Source: Bacteroidota bacterium (GTDB taxonomy: Bacteria > Bacteroidota > Bacteroidia > Sphingobacteriales > Sphingobacteriaceae). From it: 64,000 nucleotides of DNA. The notes below the pieces were generated by a model, which saw only the letters and a list, made by a program, of their open reading frames with translations, did not search any database and was not told where the DNA came from. Positions 8,443-17,454 of this stretch are shown piece by piece (positions within the stretch are counted from its first letter, which is position 1; each line of letters starts with the position of its first letter). A program made the translations under genes and the position numbers. The stretch spans positions 1 through 64,000 of the forward strand of contig JAEXHI010000037.1 in assembly GCA_023450085.1 (NCBI GenBank), given 5' to 3'.

Positions 8443-10149
8443 ATGGATAAACAGGCATTCTATCGTAAGCGTAAATTTTGGTATTGGACTGGCGGTGTTG
8501 TCGGAGCAATCATTATTTTGCTAGGCATTGCAGCATTAGTTTTAAGTGCCAAATGGAAACCTACCTTAACCACAAAAATCAAAGATGGGGTAAAAGAGGC
8601 CTCAAAGGGTTTGTATCAAATCAACTTTAAGGACATTCATCTCAATTTGCTTACAGGAACAGCTGTGTTGGATAGCATTAGTTTGATGCCAGACACTGCC
8701 GTTTTCAATCAATTACGAGTTAGTAAAGAAGCCCCAACACATCTTTTTAAGATTAAACTGGCGCATTTGAAAATATCAAGAGTAGGAATATTAACGGCAT
8801 ATTTTAAAAAGAAAGTAGCCCTAACAGCCATTATTCTGGACCAGCCTTCTATTGATATGATTTACCATAAAGTGCCTAAGCGCAAGGTTACTGCAAAAAA
8901 AGAACAGACTTTATATGAGTTAATTTCAAAATCATTAAAGTCCATTTCGGTGGGACAGATAAAGGTGCAGGATGCCAATTTCGATTATTATAATGGCAAG
9001 CAAAAATTAAATTCCGTAAAGCATCTTTCAATTAATGTAAAAGACATCTTGATTGATTCGTTATCCCAATTTGATACCACCAGAGTTTTTCATAGCAGAA
9101 ATATTGGGTTTGAATTGTTGGGGTATCAGTCGGTAACGAAAGATAAAATGTACACCTTAAAGCTCGATACCTTGAGAGGCTCAATTACAGGAAAAGATTT
9201 GGAGATAAGAGGTTTTAAAATGGTTCCCATGTATCCAAAGTTGGCTTTCAGTAGGAAATACAGCACGCAAAAGGATAGATATGATTTGAATTTTGAAAAG
9301 ATTAGTTTGGCGGGAATAGATTATGTAGGCTTAAATAACAATGGTGAATTGTACGTAAAAGAAGTGAAATTGGGCCCTGCCAAGGTAGATGTTTTCATGA
9401 ACAGAGAATTGCCGCCACCCAATATTGATAAAGCTCGGAACTTTCCGCACGTAGCATTGCGTAGATTGCCTATTCCAACCATTGTTGAACGTTTAAAAAT
9501 TGCCAAAGTGGATGTGGCGTATGGTGAGTATAATCCCAAAACAAAGGAGATTGGAACAATTAAGCTCAACAGTTTAAATGGAGCAGTTAGTAACTTGACT
9601 AATGATAGCACTAGGCTTTCGTCGCAAAACCATGCTTATGCAGATTTGACCACCTACGTGATGGGGGCTGCTGAAATGAATGTTAAAATAGATTTTAACC
9701 TCACGGCTAAAAATGCGGCATTTCAATATAAAGGTACCGTAAAAGCTTTTGACTTAAAATCACTGAATGAGATCTCCAAGCCTTTAGGACAAATAGCCAT
9801 AGAAAGTGGAAAAGTGACCAGCGCCTATTTTGATGTTTCGGCAAGTAACAGTGGTTCAAAGGGAGTAGTCAATTTTTTCTATACCGATTTAAAAATCAAA
9901 ATGCTGGGTGAAGATGAAAATGGGAAAGAAAAAAAGAAAGGACTATTGTCATTTTTAGCGAATACCATTTTGATTAAGGATGATAATATTCCAGGGGAAA
10001 AAGCCAGAAAGGCGACCGTAACCCATGAGCGAGTACCTCAAGCCTCTTTCTTTAACTTAATGTGGAAGACGGTATTTAAAGGTATGAGAGAGGCTGTTGG
10101 TATTGGCATTGTACCTATGAAGAAAATGCCGGAACCAAAGAAGAAGTAG
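8443..10149 (+). CDS. AsmA-like membrane-anchored protein, copy 1
   Basis: The 568-aa protein has a basic N-terminus, one membrane helix (about residues 16-34) and a long beta-rich periplasmic region. The segment after the helix (GLYQINFKDIHLNLLTGTAVLDSISLMPD) has the layout of the AsmA/DUF748 group, long repeating beta-groove proteins that bridge the envelope and affect lipid movement to the outer membrane. The next gene downstream is a diverged paralogue with the same landmarks (GLYDIHF..., LTGNASL, a C-terminal SFFNxxWKTxFxG block). I infer an envelope role from this family resemblance; substrate and partners are unknown. The start ATG follows a TGATTTTG sequence, one base off the -7 consensus, at about 8409. 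Confidence 0.78.
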   Translation: MDKQAFYRKRKFWYWTGGVVGAIIILLGIAALVLSAKWKPTLTTKIKDGVKEASKGLYQINFKDIHLNLLTGTAVLDSISLMPDTAVFNQLRVSKEAPTHLFKIKLAHLKISRVGILTAYFKKKVALTAIILDQPSIDMIYHKVPKRKVTAKKEQTLYELISKSLKSISVGQIKVQDANFDYYNGKQKLNSVKHLSINVKDILIDSLSQFDTTRVFHSRNIGFELLGYQSVTKDKMYTLKLDTLRGSITGKDLEIRGFKMVPMYPKLAFSRKYSTQKDRYDLNFEKISLAGIDYVGLNNNGELYVKEVKLGPAKVDVFMNRELPPPNIDKARNFPHVALRRLPIPTIVERLKIAKVDVAYGEYNPKTKEIGTIKLNSLNGAVSNLTNDSTRLSSQNHAYADLTTYVMGAAEMNVKIDFNLTAKNAAFQYKGTVKAFDLKSLNEISKPLGQIAIESGKVTSAYFDVSASNSGSKGVVNFFYTDLKIKMLGEDENGKEKKKGLLSFLANTILIKDDNIPGEKARKATVTHERVPQASFFNLMWKTVFKGMREAVGIGIVPMKKMPEPKKK

Positions 10150-10406
10150 TATTGACCATCCTGCGTGTTTAATACTATTCTTTCCCTTGTTCTCCCGAAG
10201 TATCGGGAGTAGATACTCAAAGAGAGAAATATACAAATCGTATAGCCACGTTACAAGTGACCTTTATTGGCAGGCCAGCTCTGTTATCGTGGAAATTAAA
10301 TTGCTATCCTTTTAATTTTTGTACAATATGGGTTGTTCTACATTTCTTTGAGCTATTTCTGTAAAAATAAATTACGTATCTTGGGTTAATAACCCCGTTT
10401 TAATCC
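10150..10406. other. Intergenic region with a small hairpin
   Basis: This 257-bp gap between the AsmA-like paralogues holds a 7-bp stem-loop, CTCCCGAagtaTCGGGAG at 10192-10209. It is probably a degenerate copy of an interspersed element; similar CCGAA/TTCGGG words occur near 37470. A near-consensus -7 box (TATCTTGG) lies at 10377-10384, about 23 bp before the next ATG. Nothing else is recognised. Confidence 0.4.
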
Positions 10407-12206
10407 ATGACGCTAAAGAAAATTATCAAGAGCAGAAAATTTAAGTACATCTCGTTTGCTTTCCTCTTTTTGGTAATCGTAATACTTGGCACTTCGTGGT
10501 ATATTGCTGGAAAAATAAAGCCTCTTGTACAGCAGGAGCTCGGAGCTATTGTTAAAAAGGCAACTAATGGTCTTTATGATATTCATTTTGATGAAGTACG
10601 TGTTAATCCATTAACCGGAAATGCCTCTTTAACCAAAGTAAGATTAGTGCCTGATACTATTGCCTACCAAAAACTGATAACGGAGCAAAAAGCGCCTAAT
10701 AACCTTTACTTTATTAATCTAGAAAAGTTGAGTGTTAAGAAGTTCCATCCTTTTAATATCTATTTCGATAAGCGATTAGACATTGATTTACTGCTGTTTG
10801 ATAAGCCGCATATCACCATGGTGAATAAGTCTTTTGCATTTAATGAAAATAAACCTCCAAGACCTGAGAAATCACCCTACGATTACATCAAATCTATTTT
10901 TAAAGCTTTGCATATTAAAACCATTGACTTTAAAAATGCAAGCTTTAAATACGTAAATAAAAATGACTCAATTACTGAATCGGATACGGTTTCAAATCTT
11001 ACCATTACCTTAAAAGATTGGTTAATTGATTCAACTTCGGCACAAGACAAAAGCAGGTTTTATATGCTGAAAGATGCCTATGTATATCTCAATAATTACA
11101 CTTATGCTACACCAGATAGCATGTATTATATTAAGGCTAGCCAGTTCGAATTTAGTGCTTCGGCTAAAAAGGTAAATATTAAAGAGTTTGCTTTAACACC
11201 GCGTTATTCAGAGCAGGAGTTTGCTAAAATTAGCGGTTATGCTAGAGACCGCTATTCGTTGCAGCTCAATAATATCGATTTATACGGCATTAACCTAAGT
11301 GCTTATATCAAAAGAGGGGAGGTGTTGGCCAATGAAATGCAGATTGCCAACGGTTTTTTATCTGTATTTAACGATAATTCGTACCCCAAATTAGTAAAAG
11401 ATAAAACAGGAAGGTTTCCACATCAGCTATTGCAGAAAATTAAAATTCCTATTACGCTCAAAAAGATATTGCTTCATAAATTAGATATCAGCTATGCTGA
11501 ATTTGATGCAAAAAGCAAGCAGAAGGGTAAAATTAACTTTAACAATACTTCGGGGGTGATTAGTAATGTCACTAACCAAACCAAGTACAAGAAAATAAAT
11601 CCGATAATAGAGGCAAATCTCCTGAGCTATTTAATGGAGCAGGGGAAATTGAATGTGAATTTTAAATTCAATACGATGTCGCCTAAGGCTGATTTTTCAT
11701 ATGAAGGCCAACTGCATGATATGGATGGCAGGCAACTCAACTACATTACCAAGCCCTTGGCCATGGTACAAATAAAAAGCTGTTTGATTCGTAAACTGGC
11801 ATTTGAGATTAAGGCCAATGAAGATGTTGCTACTGGTAGGGTAAAATTTGTGTACAATGATTTATCCTTGGGCTTAATGAAACAGCATGAGGGTGGGCAA
11901 CGCTTAAAACGTTTGGGCCTTCTGTCGCTTTTGGCAAATGCCATCATTATCCATTCTGATAATCCTTCGAACGACGGAAAATTTACCGTGGGGCCAATTA
12001 ACTACAAACGTAAGCCAACGGGTTCTTTTTTCAATTTTATTTGGAAAACCCTATTTCAAGGAGTAAAGTATAGTGTGGGTTTTACGCCAGAGAAAATAGC
12101 GGAAATCAAGGGGTATGTTTCCAAATTTGAAAACATGAAAGATGAGCGAGAAAAACGAAGAATGAGGAGAGAGTTGCGGAAGTCTGAACGTTTAAAAAAC
12201 AGATAA
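10407..12206 (+). CDS. AsmA-like membrane-anchored protein, copy 2
   Basis: This 599-aa paralogue of the gene at 8443 has one N-terminal membrane helix (about residues 14-32), then the same GLYDIHFDEVRVNPLTGNASL block and a long beta-rich region. The C-terminal block GSFFNFIWKTLFQGVKYSVGF matches SFFNLMWKTVFKGMREAVGI in copy 1. It differs by a strongly basic tail (KDEREKRRMRRELRKSERLKNR cut: Lys/Arg-rich last 25 residues) that copy 1 lacks. The two genes look like an old tandem duplication. Function is inferred only from the AsmA-like architecture: probably an inner-membrane-anchored envelope protein. Confidence 0.78.
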   Translation: MTLKKIIKSRKFKYISFAFLFLVIVILGTSWYIAGKIKPLVQQELGAIVKKATNGLYDIHFDEVRVNPLTGNASLTKVRLVPDTIAYQKLITEQKAPNNLYFINLEKLSVKKFHPFNIYFDKRLDIDLLLFDKPHITMVNKSFAFNENKPPRPEKSPYDYIKSIFKALHIKTIDFKNASFKYVNKNDSITESDTVSNLTITLKDWLIDSTSAQDKSRFYMLKDAYVYLNNYTYATPDSMYYIKASQFEFSASAKKVNIKEFALTPRYSEQEFAKISGYARDRYSLQLNNIDLYGINLSAYIKRGEVLANEMQIANGFLSVFNDNSYPKLVKDKTGRFPHQLLQKIKIPITLKKILLHKLDISYAEFDAKSKQKGKINFNNTSGVISNVTNQTKYKKINPIIEANLLSYLMEQGKLNVNFKFNTMSPKADFSYEGQLHDMDGRQLNYITKPLAMVQIKSCLIRKLAFEIKANEDVATGRVKFVYNDLSLGLMKQHEGGQRLKRLGLLSLLANAIIIHSDNPSNDGKFTVGPINYKRKPTGSFFNFIWKTLFQGVKYSVGFTPEKIAEIKGYVSKFENMKDEREKRRMRRELRKSERLKNR

Positions 12207-12266
12207 ACTAATTGCTGAATTTTTTATTCAGCGATAAACATTTTATATTGCGAGTTAACTAACCAA

Positions 12267-12824
12267 ATGGATAACCAACTAGCTAATCAGTTATTGTGGG
12301 AAAGAATTTGCATGGGCGACCGTGACGCATTCTTTGATTTATACAAGGCGCTTTACTATCGTCTGGTTAATTTTGGGGTAAGGGTTTGTGGAAATACAGA
12401 TTTATCCAGTCAAGCCACTGACCATGTCTTTACAGCCATTTGGGAAAAAAGAGAAAACCTAGCTCGGGTAGAAAATGTAGAAGCTTATTTAAGAACCTTT
12501 CTGAAAAGAAAACTTTTGCGCCTTTTGGAAAGAGAGAAGAAAATACATGAGGCACTCTTTAAAGCTGGTGACGAAGGTGAATGGATGGAGATGAGTTACG
12601 AAGAGTTTATTGTAAAAGTGCAGAGCGATGAAATTGTACGTTATCAACTTAAACAAGCCCTCGCAAAACTTACCTTTAGGCAAAAGCAACTTATCCATTT
12701 GAAATTTTTTGAAGGATTGAGTTACGAGCAAATTGCCGAGCAAACCAATCAGACCATTAAAACAGCCTATAATACCATTTACGACGCCTTAAAGGTATTG
12801 CGAAAGGAACTGAATAACTTCTAA
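12267..12824 (+). CDS. ECF-family RNA polymerase sigma factor
   Basis: The 185-aa protein has the two ECF domains. Region 2 includes DRDAFFDLYKALYYRLVNFG and TDHVFTAIWEKRENL, and region 4 includes LTFRQKQLIHLKFFEGLSYE with the helix-turn-helix EQIAEQTNQTIKTAYNTIYDALK. It heads a cassette with a FecR anti-sigma gene 95 bp downstream and then a SusC gene with an STN domain. This is the standard trans-envelope arrangement in which substrate binding at the outer membrane receptor releases the sigma factor to transcribe the importer genes. The sigma factor's own promoter is not obvious; TATATTGC near 12246 is two bases off the usual -7 box. Confidence 0.92.
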   Translation: MDNQLANQLLWERICMGDRDAFFDLYKALYYRLVNFGVRVCGNTDLSSQATDHVFTAIWEKRENLARVENVEAYLRTFLKRKLLRLLEREKKIHEALFKAGDEGEWMEMSYEEFIVKVQSDEIVRYQLKQALAKLTFRQKQLIHLKFFEGLSYEQIAEQTNQTIKTAYNTIYDALKVLRKELNNF

Positions 12825-12919
12825 AATCAGCCCCATTTTTTGAGGTGTTAAAAAAAAGTTAAAAAATCTTTAGGAAAAAACTCCGATTTGTGACACTGTC
12901 TTTAAAAGGTGTAATTACA

Positions 12920-13972
12920 ATGATAGATAGGAGTAAATTTGAGGCTGAAGATTTTTTAATAGATGCGACATTCCAGCACTACTGTGCTGGGACCGACCAA
13001 TTGTCTATTGATTATTGGACCAAATATATTTCACAACATCCTGAACAACAGAAGGCAATTGCTGAGGCCGAAAAGCTTTATCGACTTTTAAGTGGGAACA
13101 AGGCAAAACTGAATGAAAGAATTTTGGCATTCCAAGAATCTTTTGAACAAGTGAAAGTGGTTCCTCTAAAATCAAGGCGAATTTGGTGGTCGGTGGCTGC
13201 TGCGGTGTTACTGATAATAGGTTTAGGTTCTATCTTCTTTACCGAACAAAAGCCTGTGCCGGCCATTTATGCCAAAACCTATCAGACCAAGGCAGGAGAG
13301 CGTAAAAAAGTAACACTCCCTGATGGCTCAACCGTTTGGCTAAATTCGAAAAGTACGCTTAAGTTAGATGAGAACTTTAATGAAAGCAATCGTTTAGTTT
13401 CATTGCAAGGAGAAGGTTATTTTGATGTTACCCATAGTAAGAAGCCTTTTAAAGTTCAAACTTCAGAATTTGAAATCAATGTATTGGGAACTGCATTTAA
13501 TGTAAAGGCCTATCCGGATGAAATTACTTCTGAAGCCACTTTGATTCGTGGTTTAATTACCATGCAGCCTGTAAACGGTGGCGGAATCATTACCCTAAAG
13601 CCAAGTCAAAAAATTACCCTTTATAAAAAGACTGCCACTGCAACCATGTTGCCGCCACAAAAACGACAACTAAAAATCTCACATCCAGAAATTACCATAG
13701 ATCACTATCAATTGGCAAGAGACAGTACGGTAGTAGAGACCGCTTGGACGCAAAACAAAATAGAAATCCTAGACCAGGATTTTGTAGAAATAAAAGCCAT
13801 CCTAGAAAAATGGTACAATGTGAAGATTACATTTACTAGTCCTGAAATAGAAAAATATCGTTTCACGGCAACTTTTAGTAACGAAACAATTAAGGAGGTA
13901 TTAGACGCTTTACAGCAAGTAGAAAAATTTAATTACGAAATAAAAGGAGATCAAATTAAGATATCAAAATAA
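12920..13972 (+). CDS. FecR-family anti-sigma factor
   Basis: This inner-membrane anti-sigma factor pairs with the ECF sigma gene upstream. The 350-aa product has a cytoplasmic N-terminal domain that would bind the sigma factor, one membrane helix (about residues 80-100, IWWSVAAAVLLIIGLGSIFF), then the periplasmic FecR domain with the characteristic block TLPDGSTVWLNSKSTLKLDE, a YFDV strand and VLGTAFNVKAY. A C-terminal STN-like DUF4974 module (VEIKAILEKWYNVKITF, IKEVLDALQQVEKFNYEI) follows. The start at 12920 (MIDRSKF) is preferred to the GTG at 12890, which gives an untypical N-terminus. The periplasmic C-terminus should contact the STN domain of the SusC next door. Confidence 0.92.
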   Translation: MIDRSKFEAEDFLIDATFQHYCAGTDQLSIDYWTKYISQHPEQQKAIAEAEKLYRLLSGNKAKLNERILAFQESFEQVKVVPLKSRRIWWSVAAAVLLIIGLGSIFFTEQKPVPAIYAKTYQTKAGERKKVTLPDGSTVWLNSKSTLKLDENFNESNRLVSLQGEGYFDVTHSKKPFKVQTSEFEINVLGTAFNVKAYPDEITSEATLIRGLITMQPVNGGGIITLKPSQKITLYKKTATATMLPPQKRQLKISHPEITIDHYQLARDSTVVETAWTQNKIEILDQDFVEIKAILEKWYNVKITFTSPEIEKYRFTATFSNETIKEVLDALQQVEKFNYEIKGDQIKISK

Positions 13973-13980
13973 AAAAGAAA

Positions 13981-14018
13981 GGACGATGTTGACGCATCGC
14001 CCTTCACAATTTTTTTGA
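13981..14018 (+). terminator. Possible attenuating hairpin between anti-sigma and susC
   Basis: A short stem (CGATG at 13984-13988 with CATCG at 13995-13999, extended by two outer G-C pairs after one mismatch) is followed by a run of seven Ts near 14010. It could trim transcription between the regulatory pair and the importer genes, a common arrangement, but the stem is weak. Confidence 0.35.
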
Positions 14019-14082
14019 TGTATTTATGGCAGTGTTCGCTAAAACACTGGCTGCCACAAACCGCAACCAAAACACAAACATA

Positions 14083-17000
14083 ATGATTAATTATTACTTA
14101 CCGCAAGAGCGTTTTAGGTACAGACGCCTCTTTAAATTTATCATCCTAATGAAACTGTCTTTTTTAGTGGTGTTCATTACCTGTTTAAACGTTTCCGCAT
14201 CGGTTTTCTCGCAAGAGAAAATTTCACTTGATGTGAAGAAAGCCAAGCTTTCGAAGGTATTAAAGCTTATTGAGGAGAAGAGCAAATACCGCTTCGTTTA
14301 CAGCTCAAATTATGTTCCCATCAATAAAGATGTAAGCATCAAGGTGACCAATACCCCAGTGACCGACGTGCTGAGCGAAATTTTGGAGCACACCAAACTA
14401 AGTTATTCAGTTTCTGAACTTGGGCTGATTGTCATTAGTCGGGTAAAAGATTCGCCCTTAAAAGGTAGCGTTAAAGATGGAAAAGGACTTCCATTGCCAG
14501 GAGCTTCCGTAAGGGTAAAAGGTACCAGTCGAGGTACATCAACCGATGTGAATGGAGATTTTTCCATTATTGTGCCAGAAAATGCAGTTTTGGTTGTTTC
14601 TTATGAGGGATTTTCGTCTCAAGAAATTGCTGTAGGAGGTAAAAAAACTTTAGAAATTGTTTTACAAGAAGACTCCAAGCAATTGGGCGAGGTGGTGGTT
14701 ACCGCCTTGGGAATCAAACGCGAAAAAAGGGCTTTAGGTTATGCGGTTAGCGAAGTAAGGGGCGAAGAATTGACCAAAGCAAGAGAACTTAATGTAATGA
14801 GTTCATTGTCTGGTAAAGTGCCAGGGCTAGATGTGAGTAGTACCGCTGGTGGTGCCGGAGCAGCAATAAGCGTTACCATTCGTGGCGTATCAAGTTTAAG
14901 CCAAAGCAACCAGCCATTGTACGTAATTAACGGCGTACCCATGGAAAATAAACCTGTGGGTTTAAATAATTCCAACCCTAATGGGAATAAAGGTAGTCAA
15001 TGGGATAATGCTCCAGATTTAGGAGATGCCGTAGGAAACATCAATCCAGATGATATTGAAAGTATTTCGGTACTAAAGGGTGCTGCGGCCGCTGCATTAT
15101 ATGGTTATCGTGCAAAAGGAGGGGTGATTTTAATTACCACCAAAAGCGGTAAAGGAAGCGGAATCGAATTCAATAGCAACTATGTAGCAGAGCAAGTGGT
15201 AGACCGCACCAACTGGCAATATGTTTATGGGCAAGGCGCTAATGGCAGAAAGCCAATCACTGCCGCTGGAGCAGCTCAGGTGGGCGGATCAAGTTGGGGT
15301 GCTAAGCTAGATGGAAGCGATGTGATCCAATTTGACGGCGTGAGTAGATCTTATTCTGCGCAAAAAAATAATATCGAAGATTTCTATAAAACAGGGGGTA
15401 CTTGGACTAATACCCTGGCCCTGAATAAAAGCTTCGATGGAGGTAGTATTCGTCTATCGGGCAGTGACGTGAATAATAACTCTATTGTGCCTAATTCTGG
15501 TTTAAACAGACAGTCATTTAACTTTACGGGTATTTTTACACCGATTAAACGTTTAAGTGTCGACGCTCGTATGAACTACATTTTGGAGCAGGTTAAAAAT
15601 AGGCCTATGGTTTCAGATGGTGCCGGTAACGCGAATTATAACGCTATCTTTTTGCCAACCAGCCTTAACATTAATAGTTTAAAACCTTGGCGAAATGCGG
15701 ACCGAAGCGAAAAATTATATAACACGGGTAACGTATATGCCACCAACCCTTGGTTTGCAGCTTATGAGTTTGTAAACAATACTAAACGTAATCGTTTATT
15801 AAGTTCGGTGACGGCAAAATATACCTTAGATAATGGTTTGTTTATACAGGCTAGAGCAGGTCAGGACAGTTACAATGATACCTATAAAAACGTGGTGCCT
15901 TCGGGTACTGGTTATTATGCCAATGGTAAAATTGCCGAACAAGCAACCAAGTTTTCTGACATTAACGCAGACGTGTTGGTTGGAAAAACATTCACATTGA
16001 GTGATGACTTTTTCTTAACACCTAATTTGGGAGCGAGTTATCGTAAAACCGATGTATCCCAAATGACCAATAACGGAACTGATTTTGCAATTTTTGGTGT
16101 TTATAACATTAAAAATGCCCTAAATAAAGCAGTAGAATATAGCGAAGGTCATTCAGAAACTCAATCCGCTTACGGAACCTTAGAGTTTACCTATAAAGAT
16201 TGGTTTTACCTAACTGGAAGTGCTCGCTCTGACTGGTTCAGTACTTTGGCAACGCCTCTTAAGAATAACAAATTATACATTATTTATCCGTCGGTTAATG
16301 CCTCTTTTGTGTTCTCGGAACTTTGGAAACCATCTGTATTAAATTTCGGTAAAATTAGAGCAGGTTATGCTGTAGTAGGGCAGGCAACAGATCCTTATCA
16401 AACAGCACTAATCTATGACTTTATGAGTCAGAACTTGAATGGTTCACCATTGGGGATTATTAAAAATGGCAATATTCCTAATTCATCATTGGTCGCTTCT
16501 GAAGCTTCTGAATTAGAGTTTGGTACAGAATTACGTTTTCTGAACAGTAGGTTAAATTTAGATTTAACTTGGTACAAAAAACATTCTAAGAACGAGATCT
16601 CATTTGTAACCACCTCTAGCACTACAGGTTATGCTGGTGCTGTATTAAATGCTGGCGAAATAGAAAATAAAGGTTGGGAAATGTTGCTATCTGGACAACC
16701 AGTAAAAACACGAGACTTTATGTGGACTTCTTCATTAAATGCCACCTATAATAATAATAAGGTGCTTTCTCTAGCAGAAGGTGTAGACAATCAATTGATC
16801 GCTACTTCCCGTTCTGGAGTAGGCTTCTTGCAAAATATTCCAGGAAAAGCAGCTTCTCAAGTGATGGCTTACGACTATAAATATGATGCTAGCGGTAAAA
16901 TTGTAGAAGATGCAAACGGACCTGCAAGAGGAGATTTAAAAGCCTATGGGTCTGCCTACAATAAGTGGTTTGCAGGATGGAACAACGAGTTCAACTACAA

Positions 17001-17436
17001 AGGAATCAATCTTTCTATTTTAATTGATGGTAAATGGGGTGGTAAAATCTTTTCTGCTACTGATTACTATGGTTATATCTTTGGTTTGCACCAATCCACT
17101 TTGGCAAACAGAGAGGCCTTAGATGCTCCAGGAAATGTAACTGCGGCTAAGTTTTACGAAAATACCGCCAATAATACATCCTTTCGTTTTGTACAAGATG
17201 CCAGCTTTATTAAGTTGAGACAAATTGTATTAGGGTATAATTTTCCAGCTAAAATGTTCAATAACAAAATTCAAGGGCTTAACGTGAGTTTCGTAGCAAG
17301 AAACTTAGCTATTCTGATGAAAAGGACTGATAATATCGATCCCGAATCTAGCTATAACGCAACTTTCCCTGGTCTTGAATTGGGAGGTGTTCCTCCAGTG
17401 AGAACCTTTGGATTAAACCTAAACGTTAAGTTTTAA
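14083..17436 (+). CDS. SusC/RagA-family TonB-dependent outer-membrane receptor with STN domain
   Basis: This 1117-aa importer carries nutrients or other ligands across the outer membrane using TonB energy. In order it has an extended N-terminus with a signal peptide (ending SASVFS), an STN signalling domain (about 45-110, ISLDVKKAKLSKVLKLIEEKS...), a carboxypeptidase-regulatory-like domain (about 120-200, LPLPGASVRVKGTSRGTSTDV), a plug domain with PLYVINGVPMEN and ISVLKGAAAAALYG, and a long barrel ending in FGLNLNVKF. The STN domain links it to the FecR/ECF pair just upstream. The start at 14083 is preferred; an upstream frame extension to 14026 adds an implausible leader. It is followed 18 bp later by the matching SusD gene. 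No glycoside hydrolase or sulfatase lies nearby, so the ligand is unknown and may be peptide or another small molecule. Confidence 0.94.
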   Translation: MINYYLPQERFRYRRLFKFIILMKLSFLVVFITCLNVSASVFSQEKISLDVKKAKLSKVLKLIEEKSKYRFVYSSNYVPINKDVSIKVTNTPVTDVLSEILEHTKLSYSVSELGLIVISRVKDSPLKGSVKDGKGLPLPGASVRVKGTSRGTSTDVNGDFSIIVPENAVLVVSYEGFSSQEIAVGGKKTLEIVLQEDSKQLGEVVVTALGIKREKRALGYAVSEVRGEELTKARELNVMSSLSGKVPGLDVSSTAGGAGAAISVTIRGVSSLSQSNQPLYVINGVPMENKPVGLNNSNPNGNKGSQWDNAPDLGDAVGNINPDDIESISVLKGAAAAALYGYRAKGGVILITTKSGKGSGIEFNSNYVAEQVVDRTNWQYVYGQGANGRKPITAAGAAQVGGSSWGAKLDGSDVIQFDGVSRSYSAQKNNIEDFYKTGGTWTNTLALNKSFDGGSIRLSGSDVNNNSIVPNSGLNRQSFNFTGIFTPIKRLSVDARMNYILEQVKNRPMVSDGAGNANYNAIFLPTSLNINSLKPWRNADRSEKLYNTGNVYATNPWFAAYEFVNNTKRNRLLSSVTAKYTLDNGLFIQARAGQDSYNDTYKNVVPSGTGYYANGKIAEQATKFSDINADVLVGKTFTLSDDFFLTPNLGASYRKTDVSQMTNNGTDFAIFGVYNIKNALNKAVEYSEGHSETQSAYGTLEFTYKDWFYLTGSARSDWFSTLATPLKNNKLYIIYPSVNASFVFSELWKPSVLNFGKIRAGYAVVGQATDPYQTALIYDFMSQNLNGSPLGIIKNGNIPNSSLVASEASELEFGTELRFLNSRLNLDLTWYKKHSKNEISFVTTSSTTGYAGAVLNAGEIENKGWEMLLSGQPVKTRDFMWTSSLNATYNNNKVLSLAEGVDNQLIATSRSGVGFLQNIPGKAASQVMAYDYKYDASGKIVEDANGPARGDLKAYGSAYNKWFAGWNNEFNYKGINLSILIDGKWGGKIFSATDYYGYIFGLHQSTLANREALDAPGNVTAAKFYENTANNTSFRFVQDASFIKLRQIVLGYNFPAKMFNNKIQGLNVSFVARNLAILMKRTDNIDPESSYNATFPGLELGGVPPVRTFGLNLNVKF

Positions 17437-17454
17437 AACCTAAAAACGATTGAC

